Source: Micrococcales bacterium UBA4448 (GTDB taxonomy: Bacteria > Actinomycetota > Actinomycetes > Actinomycetales > Microbacteriaceae). Taken from it: a stretch of 64,000 nt of DNA. Numbering within the stretch: the stretch's first letter is position 1; every line of letters starts with the position of its first letter. Below the pieces are notes generated by a model. That model saw only the letters and a program-made list of their open reading frames with translations, did not search any database and was not told where the DNA came from. The DNA is taken from positions 13,018 through 77,017 of the forward strand of contig DGPE01000083.1 of assembly GCA_002390305.1 (NCBI GenBank). Reading direction: 5' to 3'. The position numbers and the translations under genes were made by a program. Shown piece after piece: positions 61,687 through 64,000 of the stretch.

Positions 61687-63451
61687 CGACTTTGCCGTAC
61701 TTGTCAGAGGGGAAGTTTCTAGAATTAGTTGTTGAGGGCGGGATTCGATAGTGCTTTAGGGCCTGCTGCATTATTGCCTTAAATGGTGGTGTTGCATTTG
61801 CGGAGTTTGAAACACCCTCAGGTCGGTAGATCGTCACACCCACAACAAACTTAGGGTTTTCAGCCGGAGCCACGCCGTAAAACGAGATGGCGTATTCGCT
61901 TCCGTAACCCGAGCCGTCTTTCAGCTGAGCCGTTCCAGTCTTTCCGGCAACTCGATACCCGGGAATACTCGCGGTTTTACCAACGCCACCGAATTCCACT
62001 ACCTTCTCCATAAGCTCCAGGTTTAGATTCGCACTAGCTTCCGATATCACCCTCGTTGAGCCCTGTTCCGGAGTGTAGGCAACAGAGCCATCCTCATTGA
62101 TGCAATTCTCCACCAGCCTTGGGTCTAGCCGCACCCCGCCGTTCGCAATTGCCTGATACGCATATCCCATTTGCATGCTCGTCACCGAGACGCCCTGGCC
62201 GAATGTCGTTACCAGGTTGGTCATTTCGTCCCACTGCGAGGCCGGGTGCAAAATTCCAGAGCTCTCGCCCTCAAATCTCAAGGTGCTAACCGATCCAAGG
62301 CCGAATTTTTTTAGATAGTCATATCGAGTGTTTCTTGGGATGACACTGGCAAAGTTAGTCATACCGGTATTCGATGAATACCTCAGGACACCGGCTAGCG
62401 TGAGCGTGTAGTCATCGTGATCGAAACTGTCTTTGATGTACTCATCATCGAAATCTAGATAAATTCGGTCGGGAGCGTCCACCGTCTGGTATTCGTTAGC
62501 GGTTCCTGTGTCCAAAACAATAGCTGCCGTTAGAGCTTTCATGATACTTCCAGGCTCAAAGGCAGCCTGAAAAATTCTGGCGCCGCGATCTTCAGAATCT
62601 GCAGCGGCAGGGTCATTTGGGTCAACGCTTGGCGCCTCGGCCGCCGCAAGGATCTTGCCGGTCTCCACCTCAATCACTATCGCAGATGCCCACTCTGCCG
62701 AAAGCTCGTTGACAGCATCGGCAAGAACTTGCTGAGCGAAGAACTGCAGGTTGGAATCAATAGTTAGGTTCAGCTCCCCGCCATTTTGCGTGGGTTGGGT
62801 GGTTTGGTTTGAAGTCGGTATCGGCAGCCCCTCTGCACTGCGCTCAAAGGTCTGTTGCCCGTCAACACCGGCGAGGCAGGTGTTGTATTGCCGTTCCAGC
62901 CCGGCAAGAGGAGTGCCATCACTTCCGACGAAACCAATCACATTTCCGGCGACAGCTCCCATCGGGTAGAGCCTGTCCTCGAATTGATCGGTGAAAATCC
63001 ATGGAACACCCATGTCTTTAATTGCATTAAAGGTTTCTGCCTTTACTTTTTTAGCAAGACTGGAGTACTCCGAGTCGCCATCGAGCTTCAAGATTAACTC
63101 TGCGAAGTCCACACCCAGCAATTGAGACAACTCCAATGCGATGTCCTCTACGGACCTCTCAGTTCTAACACCATCGATAGTTTGAAAAACAGGACCGACA
63201 TTCTTTGGAGCTGCATTGATGTCATAGCGAAACACCGTCCTTGCCAACACTTGACCGGCTGAGTCGAGAATATCTCCGCGTAATGCCTGCAGCGTTTCGG
63301 TCTGAGACCGACTCTTCAGAGATTTTTCTTGGATTTCATCAGCTTTGACAACCTGAAAATCCACCAATCGAACACTCAGACCTGCAACCATGAGAAACAA
63401 CAACACAGCAAAAGCGCCAAGGCGGCGATTCAGCTTTGAGTGTGTTCCCAT
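61673..63451 (-). CDS. ftsI: Septal transpeptidase FtsI (PBP3)
   Basis: FtsI cross-links septal peptidoglycan. The 592-residue class B penicillin-binding protein has an N-terminal membrane helix (LGAFAVLLFLMVAGLSVRLV), the dimerisation domain, and the transpeptidase motifs S-x-x-K in FEPGSIMKAL near residue 291, S-S-N in RYSSNTGMTNF and K-T-G in VAGKTGTAQLKDG. There are no PASTA repeats. It starts 9 bp after ftsL ends. Confidence 0.95.
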   Translation of the reverse strand: MGTHSKLNRRLGAFAVLLFLMVAGLSVRLVDFQVVKADEIQEKSLKSRSQTETLQALRGDILDSAGQVLARTVFRYDINAAPKNVGPVFQTIDGVRTERSVEDIALELSQLLGVDFAELILKLDGDSEYSSLAKKVKAETFNAIKDMGVPWIFTDQFEDRLYPMGAVAGNVIGFVGSDGTPLAGLERQYNTCLAGVDGQQTFERSAEGLPIPTSNQTTQPTQNGGELNLTIDSNLQFFAQQVLADAVNELSAEWASAIVIEVETGKILAAAEAPSVDPNDPAAADSEDRGARIFQAAFEPGSIMKALTAAIVLDTGTANEYQTVDAPDRIYLDFDDEYIKDSFDHDDYTLTLAGVLRYSSNTGMTNFASVIPRNTRYDYLKKFGLGSVSTLRFEGESSGILHPASQWDEMTNLVTTFGQGVSVTSMQMGYAYQAIANGGVRLDPRLVENCINEDGSVAYTPEQGSTRVISEASANLNLELMEKVVEFGGVGKTASIPGYRVAGKTGTAQLKDGSGYGSEYAISFYGVAPAENPKFVVGVTIYRPEGVSNSANATPPFKAIMQQALKHYRIPPSTTNSRNFPSDKYGKVDVND

Positions 63452-63460
63452 CTTTATTAC

Positions 63461-63979
63461 CTATCTGGTTGGCGATGCTGGTATCAAGCCCGAACGCAAA
63501 ACTAGGCCTGAATCGGACTTATCCCTGTTATCAACACTCACTTCCAGCTCTCCAGAGGCAACAGTGGCGATTGAGAAATCCGAGACTTTTCCAAGCGATG
63601 AATTGGCGATCATGTTCGCCGCGGCAACCTGGCCGCCCTCTGTCATTGCCGGTGTCGGTTCACCAAAAATCTTGTCTTTCTCGATATCGATCAGGACCGA
63701 GGCCGGATTGGCAACCATGCCGAGCTGATTGGCAGCATCGGCCAAGTTTTGAGGTGATGAAAGCGATGAAACTTCCTCCTGGATGATCTGCACTTCGGTT
63801 GAGAGCTCTCGCTTTTCAATTTTTAGAGCCCTTAATTCGTAAGCATCGTGAGTAAGAACCATGTTCAGCGCAAGCTGACCCATCAAAACCAGCGCAATGC
63901 CGAGCACAAACACTAAACCCGCAGTCAGACTCGGCTTGAGTCGTCTTGCATCTTTTTCGCTGACCATGAATACGCTCAT
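63461..63979 (-). CDS. ftsL: FtsL-like cell division protein
   Basis: This 172-residue protein lies just before ftsI, the usual place of FtsL. It has one membrane helix (AGLVFVLGIALVLMGQLALN) and a periplasmic helical coiled coil with leucine-like heptads (YELRALKIEKRELSTEVQ, then VSSLSSPQNLADAANQLGMV). The C-terminal 70 residues are extra and low in conservation. Sequence identity of FtsL is weak, so the call rests on position and topology. The gene lies complete 21 bp inside the window edge. Confidence 0.8.
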   Translation of the reverse strand: MSVFMVSEKDARRLKPSLTAGLVFVLGIALVLMGQLALNMVLTHDAYELRALKIEKRELSTEVQIIQEEVSSLSSPQNLADAANQLGMVANPASVLIDIEKDKIFGEPTPAMTEGGQVAAANMIANSSLGKVSDFSIATVASGELEVSVDNRDKSDSGLVLRSGLIPASPTR

Positions 63980-64000
63980 CAGAAAATCTCCAACTTTTCT

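Noticed and set aside
1..64000. CRISPR arrays, insertion sequences, prophage, integrase or attachment sites, defence or secretion islands
   Set aside because: I looked for direct repeats, terminal repeats, transposase or phage motifs and unusual gene content, and saw only conserved housekeeping genes.

Overview
The window looks like core chromosome of a small, streamlined actinobacterium of the family Microbacteriaceae, possibly a freshwater Luna-type lineage such as Rhodoluna or Aquiluna. The evidence is RbpA, Wag31/DivIVA, SepF with no FtsA, PafBC, DUF3043 and DUF3099 proteins, an actinobacterial di-heme QcrC-QcrA-QcrB, CtaF, GlgM-type glycogen synthase, InhA-like FabI, moderate GC content by eye and very tight gene packing. 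The species assignment is inference. I see no rRNA, prophage, insertion sequence, CRISPR array, integron or toxin island. No gap between genes exceeds about 220 bases.

Layout. 1-2004: end of a Suf iron-sulfur operon (sufD, Rieske ferredoxin, sufC, sufT-like) closed by a bidirectional terminator. 2049-3913 (minus): DUF3099, a small Cys protein, SURF1 and BioY. 4011-5529: fabG-fabI. 5526-9424: serB-glgC divergent from glgA and an orphan ABC ATPase. 9498-13820: L31B, a DEDDh exonuclease, a hydrolase-glycosyltransferase pair, a histidine phosphatase and a sirtuin. 13854-13936: tRNA-Leu(GAG). 14052-24249: a small protein, UppP, PAC2, a HAD hydrolase, TrmI, an FKBP lipoprotein, PafB-PafC, TatA-TatC and HelY. 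24266-28292: Lnt, Ppm1, RbpA, GDPD and a YczE-like protein. 28398-37263: trpD, ctaE-qcrCAB, ctaCDF and an ErpA-like carrier, forming the bc1-aa3 respiratory supercomplex block. 37289-47083: a dipeptidase, DUF3043, an aldo/keto reductase, pyrD, hisD-nrdR, a flavin reductase and dnaE. 47110-63979 (minus): the division and cell wall cluster from ftsL to ftsZ, then yggS, sepF, yggT, divIVA, lspA and rluD.

The genes serve respiration (SURF1 supports the aa3 oxidase), iron-sulfur assembly (Suf, ErpA), fatty acid synthesis, glycogen metabolism, lipoprotein maturation (LspA, Lnt), Tat export and septal peptidoglycan synthesis.

No gene cluster here looks like a previously undescribed system, and I do not claim one. 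What stands out is organisational. Many transcription units start with a TANNNT box exactly 6 nt before the start codon, which implies leaderless mRNAs. Most convergent neighbours share overlapping stop codons. MurE has lost residues associated with diaminopimelate binding. The ftsQ-ftsZ gap contains mutually exclusive hairpins. rbpA has a SigR/SigH-like promoter. The pupylation-proteasome genes are missing from their usual place.
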